A stretch of DNA of 64,000 nt. It comes from Inonotus obliquus. Lineage: Eukaryota; Basidiomycota; Agaricomycetes; Hymenochaetales; Hymenochaetaceae. A program made the position numbers and the translations under genes. The notes beneath the pieces were generated by a model. The model was given only the letters and a program-made list of their open reading frames with translations. It made no database searches and was not told the DNA's origin. Every line of letters starts with the position of its first letter. Positions within the stretch are counted from its first letter, which is position 1. Below are positions 25,140 through 35,645 of the stretch, one piece after another. Location of the stretch: positions 1,674,001 to 1,738,000 of the forward strand of contig JAJHTX010000009.1 of assembly GCA_032164295.1 (NCBI GenBank), in the 5' to 3' direction.

Positions 25140-25389
25140 TTCAGGATAACAAATATCAATTGTAAATAATAAGAATGGCTTGTGGCCATGTACATGTACC
25201 CGGGCGCGAGCGCTTCCGGTTTAAAATACTATTCTAGAATAAAACTTCTTTGAACAAAATTAAAACACTACCTCCCATATTTCATAAGTGAAACCTGGAG
25301 AAGTGGAGCTTCCGTCCTGCTCATAGCGCAAAGGTTAAGTCAGGAAAAGAAAACATCACCCGCAGGCGGGTATAAAACAAAACCCTACT

Positions 25390-28300
25390 TCATGGCGGCT
25401 TGAACACTTCGATTAGTCGCCCAATCGAAGAAAGAATATTGTTGAACCGATGAAACCAGTCCAAAGTCTGGGCAAGAGGAAAGAGGCCCCTGCTCCGTGG
25501 GCATTCGAGGAGGCAGTGCCTAACTGTATCCAGAGCGTCACAGGTTGGACAGTCTGCATACGCAATTCCGAACCTTGGTAAAAATTCTCCTACCGTGTGG
25601 ACCCCTGCAAGGAGCTGAAGGGCAGTAGTTTCCCCCGCTCTCGACATGTTTGTGTGAGTAACATGTATAAGAATAGGGCATGGATTTTGGATTAGTCGCC
25701 TCTGGGAAGGTGTCTCGATTGTGTGGTAGGAGACTGTATGTGCCGCATCCAGTATCCCCTTCCATGCCGTAACAACGCCCACACGCACGGAAGCCTTCAC
25801 CCCATCCACCGACGCAGCTGGGAACATAATAAACTTGTCGTCCTCTAACGGAGGTTTGATGGGGAAAGTACGAGAAGGGAGAACTCGAAAAGAAAACCAG
25901 GCATTGGACTGGCTCATCGCGCTAGTAAACTGCTCAATGATTGCCTGAACTGCGGGTTCTGGGGACAGAAGCTCCGAACGGAATTCTACTGAAACAAAAA
26001 TACGAATGGGAATGACGTGAACGTCTGTAAAAAGGTAAGTCAAAAATTGAAACATAAATTTAGACAAAGAAACCAGAATCAAGGAAAAGGAATCCAAGTC
26101 TTCTACAGCCCTAAACGCAACCTGTTTCTCCAAGAGGCCATTGCCGCTATTTGACCATATCTCCACCTGTCTCGGCCGTTCCTCCAAGTAGACCCATACC
26201 TTCGGTCCCTGCTCTCTTGCCTGGAAATCCAGGATTTGTGCCATAGTCCGGTGCCACATCGAACAGTGTGCTGGACTCGAGAAGGCTGTAATGGGGATCA
26301 TGGGTCGTTGCACTATGCTTCGCCAATACTCCGTCCTGAGTGGCGGGGATCCCAATCTGTTCGCCTCGATCCTTGCGTTTTGGGTTTCCGCCATGTACGC
26401 CAGGGTGAGGACTATAGGGGGTATACCCGATAGTACCTCCATAATGTCCGTTCTTGTGACTGGAAGCCACGCGCCCATGTCCAAAAGCACGCGTCTATGT
26501 AAGGTTTCGAAGCGTACAGCCATCTCCGGTTCCTTGGTCATCCAAATAGGCGCCCCCCATGCCAACACTGGGACCAAAACATTCTGGTAATATCGCCGCA
26601 TTGTCTTAAGTCTAGCACCTGCAGCCCGACTTGTCATCCACCATAGCGCGTTCCACGTGTGTTTCACAGCGTTGGTCCTGGATACTATATGAGGTGCAAA
26701 GCTCCCAGTTCGCGACATCTCTATGCCCAGCCATTTCAACACCTGGCTGGACCACTCTACCTGTATGCCTCTAAAATTCAGGGGAGCACCCACTATCCTT
26801 CCTCCTCTTCCCTTGACGATACCCTTGATCGAGGTTATGTCTATATGAAGCCCGATGCCTGTCAGTGCCTCATCAACCTCCCTAAGACCGGCTTGAGTTG
26901 CGCGGAGCAGTTCGTATGTGTTCCTTCCTTTTGTGAGCAGCAAGCCGTCATCCATATAAAAGAACAGCTTCTGGTCCAGATGTCGGATAGCTAAGTTCGC
27001 CGCTATGTTTGCTAACACTGGCGACATAGGGGAACCCTGGGGAACACCAACATTTGTCTTTACAAACCATTGGGATCGTTGGCCATTGAAGGAAAAGGCA
27101 ATGGACCTGTCCTCCATGAAGCGGCCTATCACGTTGGTCCACGCTTGCGGAAGTCCCAGTTCCTCCAGGCCTCGTCGTAGAGTCTCCAGTCTGACATAGT
27201 TGAAGAAACCCTGTATGTCAAAGCCTACCATCAAGTACATATCTTCTACGTCCTGGGATGCATCCAGGAGTGCGTGCCACACCGTCATGACCGAGGTGCC
27301 CTTTCTACCCCCAAACTGTCTCTTGTCGAACAACGGGCTCCGATGAAGCAGCTCTTGCAGGCGAGTCGCGATAACCCTCTCGAAGATCTTCGCAAGGACC
27401 TCTTTAACGCATATGGGCCAGTACACCCTCGGCGTGTCGAGTGGGTATGGCTTAGGTTTGCGCACCATTGCCACAACCAATTTCTTGAACTCTGAAGGAT
27501 AGCTCTCCGTGTGCAGCATCCCATTAAACAAACGAGTGAAGCAATTGATGTGCCGTCTAACCACTCTTTCTATCGCATGGTAAGTCATGCCCGAAGGGCC
27601 TGGCGCACTGTTAGTAGGCATGCCTCCTAGCGCAATCAGTACCTCACTCTCCGTGATGTTCCACTGTGTTCCCACTGAGTGAAGATGAACCGCCTCCGGG
27701 TTATCTCTTCTATCTGGAAAATAATGCTGTTGGAACGCCTGAGCTATCTTGACATGCCGAACTGCTGGAAAAGGAATTGTCAACAAAGGGATGTTGACCT
27801 TCCTGTGTGACAGACCCGCTGTATGGTAAGACCATGGTGACGCATTACCCGCCTCCTCCCGTCGCTTACTGAACCACTTCTCTCGTTTGTCTCGTAACCA
27901 GTACAGGAGATCTGGAGCGCCTTCCCTCACCTGCCAATCGCACTCCTCATCCCACCATCGCTCCTTCTTCTGCAATGTGGTTTCATACACCAGGGCTTTC
28001 GTTGCTTGCCCCGTGCTTGCCCAAAATCGTAACACCCACGCTGCCACCGCTTCCTCGGTCCCGAAGTCCTGGCGCCAGAAGCTTGCTGGAACCAAATATT
28101 CCAACTCGGCCGCCCAAGCCTCTGCTTTGTTGTTGGGGATACCCATTCGGACTAGACTCGCTCGGTTGTGCCAACCCGAGAAATCCGCGATCATCACCTT
28201 GTGTTGTCCGAGGACGCCGGTGTTCCTGATGGCGCACCAAGATTGCCGGAGATCCAGCAACGTGTTAGGAGTGAAAAACATGACGTCAGGGAGAGTTCCC

Positions 28301-28914
28301 CTGCCGTCCCGCGCACCATGGCACGTGATCATCCTCAGATCATCAGCACATGCAATGTCCGGAAAGTCCTCCAACCACGTTTCAAAGAATGCCGTACGCT
28401 CCAGGTGACTTGCCGTTCTTGATGGTGGGTAGTCCGACCATCTACCCGTCGCGTTTAGGTCCGCCCCAATAACCGTCTGCGCAGGGAAACCCTGTTGAAA
28501 GTGCCTAGCAGTCGCGTTCCAAGTGGTGTTGTGCGTGGCATGTGGACAGTACACCAAAAACACATGAATGTCGCCTCTTTCCAAGTGAAGCTCGACGTGC
28601 ACCATAGTCACTGGTGGTATGTCTGTGTGCTGAGACCATCGGATGCCATTAGGGACTGCAATAGCCACCCATGGCTCCTGTCTGGCTGCCATTACCATCG
28701 TGTGATCGCCAAAGAGCGGCGCACCCTTATCTGCAACCTCCCGTTCTCCCATATCCTGTGCCACCCCCACTGTCAAGTACGGAACCTCCTGAATGCTCCA
28801 GACATCCAAATCCCAAGCCAACAATGCCTGTTGTTGCAGCTTGTATTGAGCCATAAATAGAGCCATGCGTGAATGACCAGCATTATAAGATATGAATTTG
28901 AGTTCTCCCTTCAT
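25390..28914 (-). CDS. LINE ORF2: AP-type endonuclease and reverse transcriptase
   Basis: An uninterrupted 1174-residue frame. Residues 1 to about 230 look like an endonuclease/exonuclease/phosphatase domain (MKGELKFISYNAGHS, SIQEVPY, VIGADLNATG), which nicks the target. The reverse transcriptase spans roughly residues 430-760, with FDIQGFFNYV near 563, GVPQGSPMSPVLAN near 630 and the catalytic FYMDDG near 653. Most LINEs of this type have FADD where this one has YMDD. A CX2CX7HX4C knuckle (CPTCDALDTVRHCLLEC) lies near residue 1121. The start codon overlaps the ORF1 stop (TAATG at 28912-28916), suggesting termination-reinitiation. No RNase H domain was recognised. Confidence 0.9.
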   Translation of the reverse strand: MKGELKFISYNAGHSRMALFMAQYKLQQQALLAWDLDVWSIQEVPYLTVGVAQDMGEREVADKGAPLFGDHTMVMAARQEPWVAIAVPNGIRWSQHTDIPPVTMVHVELHLERGDIHVFLVYCPHATHNTTWNATARHFQQGFPAQTVIGADLNATGRWSDYPPSRTASHLERTAFFETWLEDFPDIACADDLRMITCHGARDGRGTLPDVMFFTPNTLLDLRQSWCAIRNTGVLGQHKVMIADFSGWHNRASLVRMGIPNNKAEAWAAELEYLVPASFWRQDFGTEEAVAAWVLRFWASTGQATKALVYETTLQKKERWWDEECDWQVREGAPDLLYWLRDKREKWFSKRREEAGNASPWSYHTAGLSHRKVNIPLLTIPFPAVRHVKIAQAFQQHYFPDRRDNPEAVHLHSVGTQWNITESEVLIALGGMPTNSAPGPSGMTYHAIERVVRRHINCFTRLFNGMLHTESYPSEFKKLVVAMVRKPKPYPLDTPRVYWPICVKEVLAKIFERVIATRLQELLHRSPLFDKRQFGGRKGTSVMTVWHALLDASQDVEDMYLMVGFDIQGFFNYVRLETLRRGLEELGLPQAWTNVIGRFMEDRSIAFSFNGQRSQWFVKTNVGVPQGSPMSPVLANIAANLAIRHLDQKLFFYMDDGLLLTKGRNTYELLRATQAGLREVDEALTGIGLHIDITSIKGIVKGRGGRIVGAPLNFRGIQVEWSSQVLKWLGIEMSRTGSFAPHIVSRTNAVKHTWNALWWMTSRAAGARLKTMRRYYQNVLVPVLAWGAPIWMTKEPEMAVRFETLHRRVLLDMGAWLPVTRTDIMEVLSGIPPIVLTLAYMAETQNARIEANRLGSPPLRTEYWRSIVQRPMIPITAFSSPAHCSMWHRTMAQILDFQAREQGPKVWVYLEERPRQVEIWSNSGNGLLEKQVAFRAVEDLDSFSLILVSLSKFMFQFLTYLFTDVHVIPIRIFVSVEFRSELLSPEPAVQAIIEQFTSAMSQSNAWFSFRVLPSRTFPIKPPLEDDKFIMFPAASVDGVKASVRVGVVTAWKGILDAAHTVSYHTIETPSQRRLIQNPCPILIHVTHTNMSRAGETTALQLLAGVHTVGEFLPRFGIAYADCPTCDALDTVRHCLLECPRSRGLFPLAQTLDWFHRFNNILSSIGRLIEVFKPP

Positions 28915-31900
28915 TAATATGCGGGTGGAGAACCTGAACGCGTGGTGTTACTCTGAGGACGTTTCGGGCAATGTTGGGCATCCGCCCTATGCGGGCCTTG
29001 GCAATTGGCACACTTAATAATGTGCTTGCACGCGTTCGGGTCGGCACAGTTGTCGCATTTCTTTTCGCACAACTCCATTTGATGCGGTTCCGCACATCGC
29101 GCACACCGATGAATGTGCGAGAACGCGGCCGGTATCAGAAATACCGGACGAGGGGGGTACGATTTAGATGCGTTGGGAGGGCCGGTATGTGGTGGTACTA
29201 AGTCGTACAGTCACAGACAAGTCGTCAAGAGAGAATAGTAGGGCCTGGCTGGATTGATGAGAACGGGTGACTATAGGTGACCGCTCAAGAGGAGAGGTAT
29301 CAGGAGACGATCAATACCGAGACGAATCCGTCGATACCGAGTCGTCTGGTGTCCGGTATTACGGTAGAGAGAACAAAGCAGTAGAGGAGGCGAGCTGAGG
29401 AAGCGTTTCTGATGGGACTGGTCATGAGACGAGAGACGGGGGCGACGAAGACGAGAACGACGACTACCGGTATCGGTACCGGGGACTACGAGACGAGACG
29501 AACGAACGGGGACTTGAACGAGATGAGCAAAACCCGGACCTTCACTCTGGAAGTTCCTCTCAGATTAGCTGGTTTGCTACAGTAGAACATGCAGGCTATA
29601 AATACCATAATACCGTAGCCATTCAAGATATCAAATGGGGGGTTTTTACAAGTCGAATCGTACCGTAATCCGGTACAAGAAATGGAACATAAGGTCGAAT
29701 TGAATGTAAAATTACAATCAGGGGAAACATAAGATGATGAATGAATAAGAAGTTTTATCAGGGGGTAGCTAAGAATAGGGTGGGACGAGACAAGAACCCA
29801 ATGAAAACTCACGACGAGTGATACCGAGGTAGGGCGGCGATACCGACGTCGACCAGCGCTAAATTAAGGACGTGTCTCAAGCTACCGCATGGGCGCTCCT
29901 GGCGATGTCCCTGTCGTAGGAGAAGCACGTCATCCTGATTTACCTTTGTTCCGGTATCATGATCCGTGCGGCGTCAGTCTGGGCGTCTACCGATCGATCG
30001 GACGGCGTGCTCCGATGTTGACGTGTCGGTACAACCCAACCTTGGCAATGGGGTACTCTACCGTTCGGTACCAATCAGTACCCTGGGATCGTCCCTGAGC
30101 ATCGCTCTAGCCCCTCGATATCGACCGGTACGCGTCGCCTGACTCGACTGGGCATTGCTTGGCTTCCCCTCCGAGTCGGATCGATGGCCTCCTCCGAGAT
30201 CGAAGCAGCGTACGGTGGACTTGATTCATTTCCCAACCTTCCTCTCGACGTAGATCTCCGATGGCGTGGTCTCGACCTAGCACACGTAACGAACTCCGGT
30301 ACCGGAGCGGACCATCGGTATCAACACCAGTATCGTCAGTATCAATGCATGGCGGTTCGGAAGGGCATACCGTCGGGCTTGGAACCTCGACCATGATCCA
30401 ACTCTTCGCAGCAACGTATGGCAGACCGAGTGCAGCTTTGTGAGCCTTTTTCTATGGTATGGGCTGTCGAGGGCGTAGTATCGACTAGGTGTGGAGTATT
30501 AAGTGTCGGTATCAGGACGGGTGGACGGTACGGTATCGGTATCATCGGTATCGAAGTCTGGTGGTTCGGTACTATGATGGAAGACGGGCGTAGGGATTGG
30601 TGATTCGGTATTGGCGCAGAAGTGGACCAGTTCTCAATCGCTCTCAGCCTTGTCGAATCGCAGAAGCCTCGTACTTTGTTGGAACCGCAGGCGTAGATAG
30701 GACGGCAGAAGTACCGTGGTCCGAAGAGAAGTAAGAAGCGGTAGAATCGCAGAAGTATTGTTAATTGGAAGAAGCGGTAGAATCGCAGAATTAAGCCCAT
30801 ATCGATCGTAGCCTCCGGTATTACTCTTTACCGATACACCTCTATGCAATCCTGGTCGCTGTGACGGAAGCACCAACAGTTGCGGCACTGCATAGGGCCA
30901 GAACGGACCCTCTGTTCGAACGCGTACTGGTATTGACCGTAGTAGCGGATTGCTCGCTTAACGACACCATTGCTGTGGAAGATCGCCGTTTTTGCCTTGA
31001 GGGGATGTGACACTGCCACTGTGACAGATGCAGTAGCCTTAGGGTTCTTAACTACCAAACCTCGAAGAACGTCCTCTTTGCCTGAGAATCACGGAGCCTC
31101 GGTGAACGGAAACTCAATGAAGACCGGGTTGGACAACCGGAGTTCCTCTGCTATCTCGATCAGTGTGTGCATCTGTCGATTCGTCAGATTAATAATCGGG
31201 AACCCGGGGATGATAAAATGGAAGTTCTCCACAAACGGGACAAACTTCACTGACGTCATGGCATCTGATGTATCTCTGAGCTTCTTCTGTATCTCCTCCG
31301 CCCACGCCGGCCTGTACTCCGCAGCGTCTGGGCGCGCGTCGACCTCCATGACAAAATTGCCCTTCATGTTCCATTCTCCTTTACGGAGCACGATTGCACC
31401 TCCCTTATGTGGCACCGGCTTGGAAGACCTGGCCACAATGTACATCTCCTCCCTGGATAACGTCGGATGTGGTTTGATAGAGAAGCCCAAAATCGATGCG
31501 ACCTTGGCCTTGTTCTGGCGAGCCTGATTGATGGTAATGGGCTTTTTCTTCTGGGGTGCCTTCTTATTCGCCGGAGCCTTCGCCGCCTGCGCATACAAAT
31601 GAGAGGCTGCATTCTTCTTCGTGACTTGAACGAAGGCCTGTGGAGCAGGGGCCGGAACGTAATGGACGTAACGGTCCAGGATGCCTTTGGCTTCATTGGA
31701 CGAGTTGATTGCGTCAATGTTGATAACCTCGACTGACTCGCCTGGCGGTGTTTGTTTACCCTTGCCCTTGTTTCGCGGCTGAGCTTGGGCACCCTTCTGG
31801 AGGGTAGTGTTATGTGTGGCCTGCGCACCACAACCTGGGGAGCTTTATGCATTCCTCCACCCAGGGCAGCTCCCTGCTCAGCAGATGGTTGTGCCCACAC

Positions 31901-32828
31901 AGACGCCTGAAGCCCCTGGTTGGACCCAGGTCCCCTTGTGGCAATCTGGTGGGCGGGACTTGGCAAACATCCCTGTTCTACCTTCATCAGCCTTTCTCCA
32001 AGCTCAGCCATCTTCTTCTTCATTTCCTCCGCCGTCCTTAGTGCTGCGTTATTCCCCGACACCTGTTCTGTTCCTATTTGGTTCAAGCAATCGAGGATGG
32101 TGTAAAGAAACGGGTCCGTATCCTTATCTTGGATCGGATATACGTCTGGCATCAAGGCGCACTCAGATGCCAAGTGGCGTAAGCCGTCCTCGAACGACCC
32201 CGGGAATAGGGCTTCCTTCCCATAGCCCTGATAGAATGCTGACTCGTACAGGTCCATGTGGTCGCCCTTAGCAAAAGGCCCGTCTTCATGTGCCTGGGAT
32301 ATCGCCGAAAACAGCATTGCTGTGACTTTCCCCATCGAGTAACCCAGCTGAACAAAGTTATGCTCCGCCGATCCGGGTTGTGATCCGAATGACTCAGCCA
32401 GGTCCACTAGCTCGGGGTTTCTAAGTTCTGATTCCATCCGAGACATTGTTTCCCCCACGTAATCGTATGTGCGGGCGTATGCCGCCTGTGCGTCGAAAAC
32501 ACTCTCCATCTCCATCTGCTCATCCCACGTCTTCTTCTTTACCGATTCCACATCTGACCCTGCCAGGCGCTTGCTCAACACCTTGCTAACGGCCTCAGCA
32601 ACCGGGGTGTCCACCTGCTGGTCGGATGGGATGTCCCAGCCTGAAGAGGCGACACTTTCAGGGTCGGCCATTGCTGCTGGCAATGACCTTCCTCCCGACC
32701 CACTTGCCCACCCGATGGCGGGTTTCGATGGCACGATAGGGGGTGATTTGCCCTGAAGTACTGCCTGTATGCGCTGAACTCCTCCATGGGTAACCGATCG
32801 TAAACTACGTGTCTCTCCCTTATCACTC
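28914..32828 (-). pseudogene. LINE ORF1 (gag-like, CCHC zinc knuckles), disrupted
   Basis: The start at 32828 gives MSDKGETRSLRSVTHGGV. The N-terminal part is open to about 31810 (for example AAYARTYDYVGETMSRMESE). The frame then changes to one reading KGAQAQPRNKGKGK and continues through ASILGFSIKPHPTLSREEM. A TGA follows FPFTEAP near 31090, and the chain resumes with GLVVKNPKATASVTV and a first knuckle, CRNCWCFRHSDQDC. The 29129-30834 insert splits the knuckle array. On its other side come CARCAEPHQMELC, CDNC and CANCQGPHRADAQHC, ending SGSPPAY and TAA at 28914-28916. One frameshift, one stop and one insertion make ORF1 non-functional. Confidence 0.8.
29129..30834 (+). mobile_element. CGGTAYC-terminated element, 1.7 kb, nested in LINE ORF1
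   Basis: The insert interrupts the zinc-knuckle array between QDCIEVY and FSHIHRCARC. Its left end is CCGGTATCAGAAATACCGGA and its right end, reverse-complemented, is TCGGTAAAGAGTAATACCGG: imperfect terminal inverted repeats of about 20 bp. The left 95 bp align with the inverted right end of the 21169 insert. The interior is saturated with GGTATC/GGTACC palindromes, has a TATAAATA box near 29596 and a direct repeat, AGAAGCGGTAGAATCGCAGA, near 30740 and 30770. No transposase frame is evident, so it looks non-autonomous. No target-site duplication could be identified. Confidence 0.72.
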
Positions 32829-33185
32829 ATGGCAGTTAAAGAGAAAGGAGAATTCAGGAACGACACGTCACATCACGTGACCATGTTACGACGACCAACG
32901 TGATCTTTGATTGACAATCTGCATCACAAAGAAGTGCATAATCTGAGAATGTAAAACCAGTACATGTAAGATAAGTAATATGTAAAATATGTAGAAGGCT
33001 TGTACATCAAATCAGCATCACATTTATTAGGGTGATATATATTGGCAATACGTACAATACTTGTCAATTTTGACAAGTATTTCAAAATATACAAGACATG
33101 GAGCCCATTGTCAGATTTTTCAAGACATGTTATCAGATGGTAAGATGCAAAACAATTTGTATTATACTCTCTACAGTACAGTGAT

Positions 33186-33425
33186 ATGACCACAGCGCAT
33201 ACAATCGAAGGAAGAAAGGAAGCAGATGATGCACTGAAGCCAGGCATCCCAAAGTACCACGTCAAGCTTATTTCTGATAAGTGGGAGGTTGATCAGAAGG
33301 TTCTCTCACAAAATGTCCCACATCTGTATGAACAACCACATTTGAACTACTCGTTCATTGAGGCTGTATATTTAAAGCTTTTGCCGGAGGAGTCATTAGC
33401 ACCCGAGAAGGCTGTGAATAAATAG
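33186..33425 (+). CDS. Unidentified 79-residue frame, possibly transposon-derived
   Basis: Reads MTTAHTIEGRKEADDALKPG, then VKLISDKWEVDQKVLSQNV and NYSFIEAVYLKLLPEES. The periodic W/V/Y pattern looks like real protein. I have a weak recollection of similar short segments in Agaricomycete transposon proteins but cannot name the family. It may be the tail of a larger lost gene. Confidence 0.3.
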   Translation: MTTAHTIEGRKEADDALKPGIPKYHVKLISDKWEVDQKVLSQNVPHLYEQPHLNYSFIEAVYLKLLPEESLAPEKAVNK

Positions 33426-33957
33426 AAGCCGAAGAAACCATGTCATTCTGTGCTAGTCTCTGCTTCTCAGCTTAATATGCAAATGCTGCAGCAGGTGGTC
33501 CTGTAGCAGATGTGGTAGCAGGAATATTAGTTAATGAAGGAACTGAGACATTGCTCAAACCAGTGCTGGTTCTTTTGTTCGGAGGTTGGGGCAGTAGCTG
33601 GGGCACCTGGTGAATTAGGTTGAGGTGAGGTGGGAGGTGAAATCAGGCCAATTTGATTTGCGATGAATAATGGACCTCAGGATCTCATAACGCTCGATGG
33701 ACTCTCTGGACGCGAACCAGAGAACATTGCACCTACAAAGATTCGCAGGGTCCAAATAATCTCGCAGGCACAACTGCCATGTTGTGCCAATACCGATCTC
33801 GCATGTGCTTGAGAGTAAAGAGCTAATAAGGATGAATTTCATCAATGTCTGTGACAGCAGAAGCAACATGGAAAAGTATCCTTACTGTCTCTGGATTCTT
33901 GGTAAGCGCTTTTGTTACTCCCATCTGCCATTCTTCTCTCACTATCCCAGTGTCAGT

Positions 33958-34401
33958 ACAGCTAGTTCAGTAAATCATGTCACTCTGCATTTTTCTCGTA
34001 CTTTCGTGCAGGGTCCATCCGAATGGGGAAGCCCCTAATCTCTATGGTGATCTCTTACGAATGAGGATAAGTGAGTGATCAGCTGCACCAAATTGGGTAA
34101 AAGGTCTGTGACCAGCTTCGATAGAAGCCGTGACATGCAGCAGCAGCTTGTTGCGTCACATTGGTAATGTATAACAGGAGGATGTTCAACTTTATTGTAT
34201 TATTTAACGGTAGTGCCGTTATTCTGCACAATCCTGTGTTGATGAATGCAATGCTCTTTCGTTTGCTTCCTACGCACAATCAGTTGTGCAGAGAAAGAGG
34301 TCAGGGCAGAGAGTAGGACATGGGTCTACCCAAAAAGGCAGGACCCTGCACTGGTGCACTCGAAAAAATTGCAGAGTGACATGATTTACTGAACTAGCTG
34401 T
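33958..34401. repeat. Foldback: ~60-bp inverted repeat arms
   Basis: The arm at 33958-34016 (starting ACAGCTAGTTCAGTAAATCA) is inverted at 34341-34401 with a few mismatches and a 324-bp spacer. Both arms end near GCAGGGTCC. This could be a foldback or MITE-like element or a local inverted duplication. Confidence 0.7.
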
Positions 34402-35537
34402 AAGGATATGCTCACATCCTGACCTCAGGTCACCTGCCCAAATGTAGTCTCCAGAATAGGAAGTAGTGGGAGACAAGAGATAAAAGTGCTCAATGACCTT
34501 CTCGGAAGTGTTGCGGCTATGCGAAGCTAGCGTGACAGACACATATATTCTCTTGGAGTCCAAGGTATTTGATTCGATGCAAAACTGCTTTTGAATCACA
34601 CTCTGTCACATTTCGATTCTGGTTTGGTTTGATAGTGCAAATATAAGATGGCTAGGCTCGTATAAGATTATCAACCAATGCACCTGCTGATAAAGTCACT
34701 CGCCTTTATTTGTCTCCTGCGGTAGGAGGCCTCTTCTTGCTATTCGGGCCAGGTTGATCAGGAAAAAGGGTCTGCAAAAACTGGTTGCCACTAGATGTGA
34801 CAAGATCTAGCAAGTCCTTAATAAGAGTATCCTTGTTCTTGTCCATCATACCAGAAACATTGTGCATAATATTGCCGGTGTGATGTTTGACTACAAATTG
34901 TGCTCCTCATGATTCAAAATGCAGATTTGAACAAAAGAGCGGCAAGACATTGGATGAAGCTGTTATTAGCAGCTGTCAGATCGGCATGGGCCGTCACACA
35001 GAATCCTGTATACCATTGTAGATGGATTTATCTGGAGAACTGGATATGGATAATGGGACGTACAATACAGCATGTCATATACATACAGACTGTTTCCGTA
35101 CTTTACGGAACGAGATCCCTATTGGCTTGATTCTTTGCATAAACTTGAAAGGAGTTGATGTACTAAACACACCTAGTGCGGCTCCAACAGCAAGGAGCGA
35201 GGCAAGATAAAAGTCTTTCAGTTCGTCAGAACCATGTTCAACAATGAAGTGCATGAATTTGACAATATCAACAAGATTTATCAAGCCCACTCTGTTTATA
35301 ATCAGCAATTTAGCCTGCAAAAATGAGCATTGTGTTAAAGTCCACCATGATGGTGTATGACTAAAGCAAGGTCAGATTAATTCCACATTTAGTAAAGGAA
35401 CCTCAGCGGCAGCTGGCTATACATTGTTTAGAACATGAGGGAAGGGGGGAAAACCATGGTGTTGTGTTTGTTGCATCGTGACCAAGTCTAAATACCCTGT
35501 GCCCTGTGCCCTAAACCCTTTCACATGATTGTGTTCA

Positions 35538-35645
35538 GCTTAGGGCCGGTCAAATAAGACATTATTACTCCATTTGACACTGATCGACACACAGTCCATC
35601 AAAATAAAAGTGTTGTGTGACCGATCCTGAGCTTAGGGCCGGTCA
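35538..35645. repeat. 15-bp direct repeat GCTTAGGGCCGGTCA
   Basis: Identical copies at 35538-35552 and 35631-35645, 93 bp apart, on the same strand. These could be ends of a short mobile element. Confidence 0.6.

Larger units (their letters stand above)
25148..32880 (-). mobile_element. Non-LTR (LINE-type) retrotransposon carrying a nested insertion
   Basis: The element reads right to left. ORF1 (gag-like, zinc knuckles) begins at 32828, ORF2 (endonuclease plus reverse transcriptase) covers 28914-25390, and a 3' tail ends near 25148 in a sequence also found alone at 2997-3042. The layout, an APE-type nuclease at the N-terminus of ORF2 and a CCHC motif at its C-terminus, is that of Tad1/I-like fungal LINEs. 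Without the 1.7-kb insert at 29129-30834 it is about 6 kb. ORF2 is fully open, suggesting a recent insertion, but ORF1 has three lesions. I found no certain target-site duplication; the 5' border near 32880 is an estimate. Confidence 0.85.

Noticed and set aside
27887..28408. Plus-strand frames opposite LINE ORF2
   Set aside because: Antisense shadows of the reverse transcriptase gene with no motif of their own.
29129..30834. Solo LTR or LTR retrotransposon fragment
   Set aside because: Ends are CGGTA..TACCG inverted repeats, not TG..CA, and no primer-binding site or polyprotein is present. A TATA box alone is not enough.
25148..32880. Target-site duplication of the LINE
   Set aside because: Candidate matches between TGATTCAGAAT near 25130 and TGATTGACAATC near 32910 are too poor to claim.
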